64,000 nucleotides of DNA, taken from assembly GCA_963751595.1 (NCBI GenBank), contig CAVVVC010000002.1, positions 1 to 64,000 of the forward strand, written 5' to 3'. The stretch comes from JAHEGP01 sp963751595. GTDB taxonomy: Bacteria > Pseudomonadota > Gammaproteobacteria > Pseudomonadales > JAHEGP01. Made by a program: the position numbers and the translations under genes. How positions within the stretch are numbered: position 1 is the first letter of the stretch; every line of letters starts with the position of its first letter. Positions 63,689 to 64,000 of the stretch are shown piece by piece. A model generated the notes under the pieces. The model saw only the letters and a program-made list of their open reading frames with translations, did no database searches and was not told the origin of the DNA.

Positions 63689-64000
63689 ATGCATAAAATA
63701 TTAATAGCGAATCGCGGTGAGATCGCAGTCAGGGTCATTCGCAGTGCGCGGGATCTCGGCTATCGCACGGTTGCCGTCTACAGCGAGGCCGATGCCCATG
63801 CCCTGCACGTGAGCGAAGCCGACGAGGCGGTTTGCATCGGGCCGGCGGCGGTTGGCGAATCCTACCTGGTCGCGGCCAATATTATCGAGGCAGCCCGGCG
63901 CAGCGGTGCCGATGCCATTCATCCCGGTTACGGTTTCCTCTCTGAAAATGCCACCTTTGCCCGCGCCTGCGGTGACGAGGGCCTGGTTTTCGTCGGTCCC
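63689..64000 (+). CDS. Biotin carboxylase (alpha) subunit, cut by the window end
   Basis: The first 104 residues of a biotin carboxylase. The start HKILIANRGEIAVRVIRSARDLGYRTVAVYSEAD, then YLVAANIIEAARRSGADAIHPGYGFLSEN, is diagnostic for the N-terminal domain. It would carry ATP-dependent carboxylation of biotin and, if it is like MCC or GCC alpha, also the biotinyl domain beyond the window. The ATG at 63689 is preferred, since GGA lies at a normal distance; the ATG at 63677 adds four residues. It is the partner of the carboxyltransferase at 61.2 kb. Confidence 0.92.
   Translation, partial: MHKILIANRGEIAVRVIRSARDLGYRTVAVYSEADAHALHVSEADEAVCIGPAAVGESYLVAANIIEAARRSGADAIHPGYGFLSENATFARACGDEGLVFVGP

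Overview
The window looks like chromosome of a GC-rich, heterotrophic, probably marine gammaproteobacterium. The support is a set of genes typical of that class (DUF2058, the PpnN/zinc-ribbon pair, MtgA, MltD with LysM, the DUF2868/DUF3482 pair, a Fur-boxed TonB receptor) together with a large acyl-CoA catabolic region and a wax-ester synthase. A member of the Halieaceae/Spongiibacteraceae type would fit, but that placement is inference; no rRNA or other phylogenetic marker is present.

Layout. (1) 0-8.3 kb: MgtE, remnants of small Fur-type iron genes, an M13 metallopeptidase, an ApaH/PrpE-like phosphatase and a two-subunit molybdenum hydroxylase. Three of the larger genes carry many small, mostly compensating frameshifts, which suggests either decay or a stretch of poor consensus. 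(2) 8.4-13.7 kb: phosphotriesterase-family hydrolase, a convergent structured repeat, a FecA-like TonB receptor diverging from a dihaem cytochrome c across a Fur box, and a membrane-anchored TIR protein. (3) 13.7-25 kb: an accessory island with remnants of an IS91-type element, a cation-efflux protein, a GGDEF fragment, a hemerythrin, a ~1,500-residue secreted multidomain protein bracketed by IS91-type 3' ends, and an orphan gene end. It stops at a tRNA-Arg whose 3' end is repeated in two 172-bp tandem units. (4) 25-47.6 kb: core genes for cell-wall, redox, nucleotide and RNA metabolism, including a FAN1-type nuclease/XPD-type helicase operon preceded by a LexA-like site. (5) 47.7-64 kb: an uninterrupted forward-strand set of acyl-CoA genes.

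How the genes fit together. The right end holds a DmdC-like acyl-CoA dehydrogenase, an R-specific hydratase (MaoC), an MFE-2-like (3R)-hydroxyacyl-CoA dehydrogenase, a thiolase and an enoyl-CoA isomerase/hydratase: a complete alternative beta-oxidation spiral. After a LysM protein, a hydrolase, a wax-ester synthase and an AraC regulator comes a second block (acyl-CoA dehydrogenase, GST, acyl-CoA dehydrogenase, carboxyltransferase, LiuC/AtuE-like hydratase, biotin carboxylase running off the end). Its order resembles leucine (liu) or acyclic terpene (atu) catabolic clusters, pointing to breakdown of a methyl-branched acyl-CoA. No CRISPR array, rRNA or intact transposase was found. The most unusual items are the tRNA-Arg tandem repeats, the IS91-bracketed giant secreted protein, the TIR membrane protein with an apparent ATC start, and the LexA-boxed FAN1/helicase pair.
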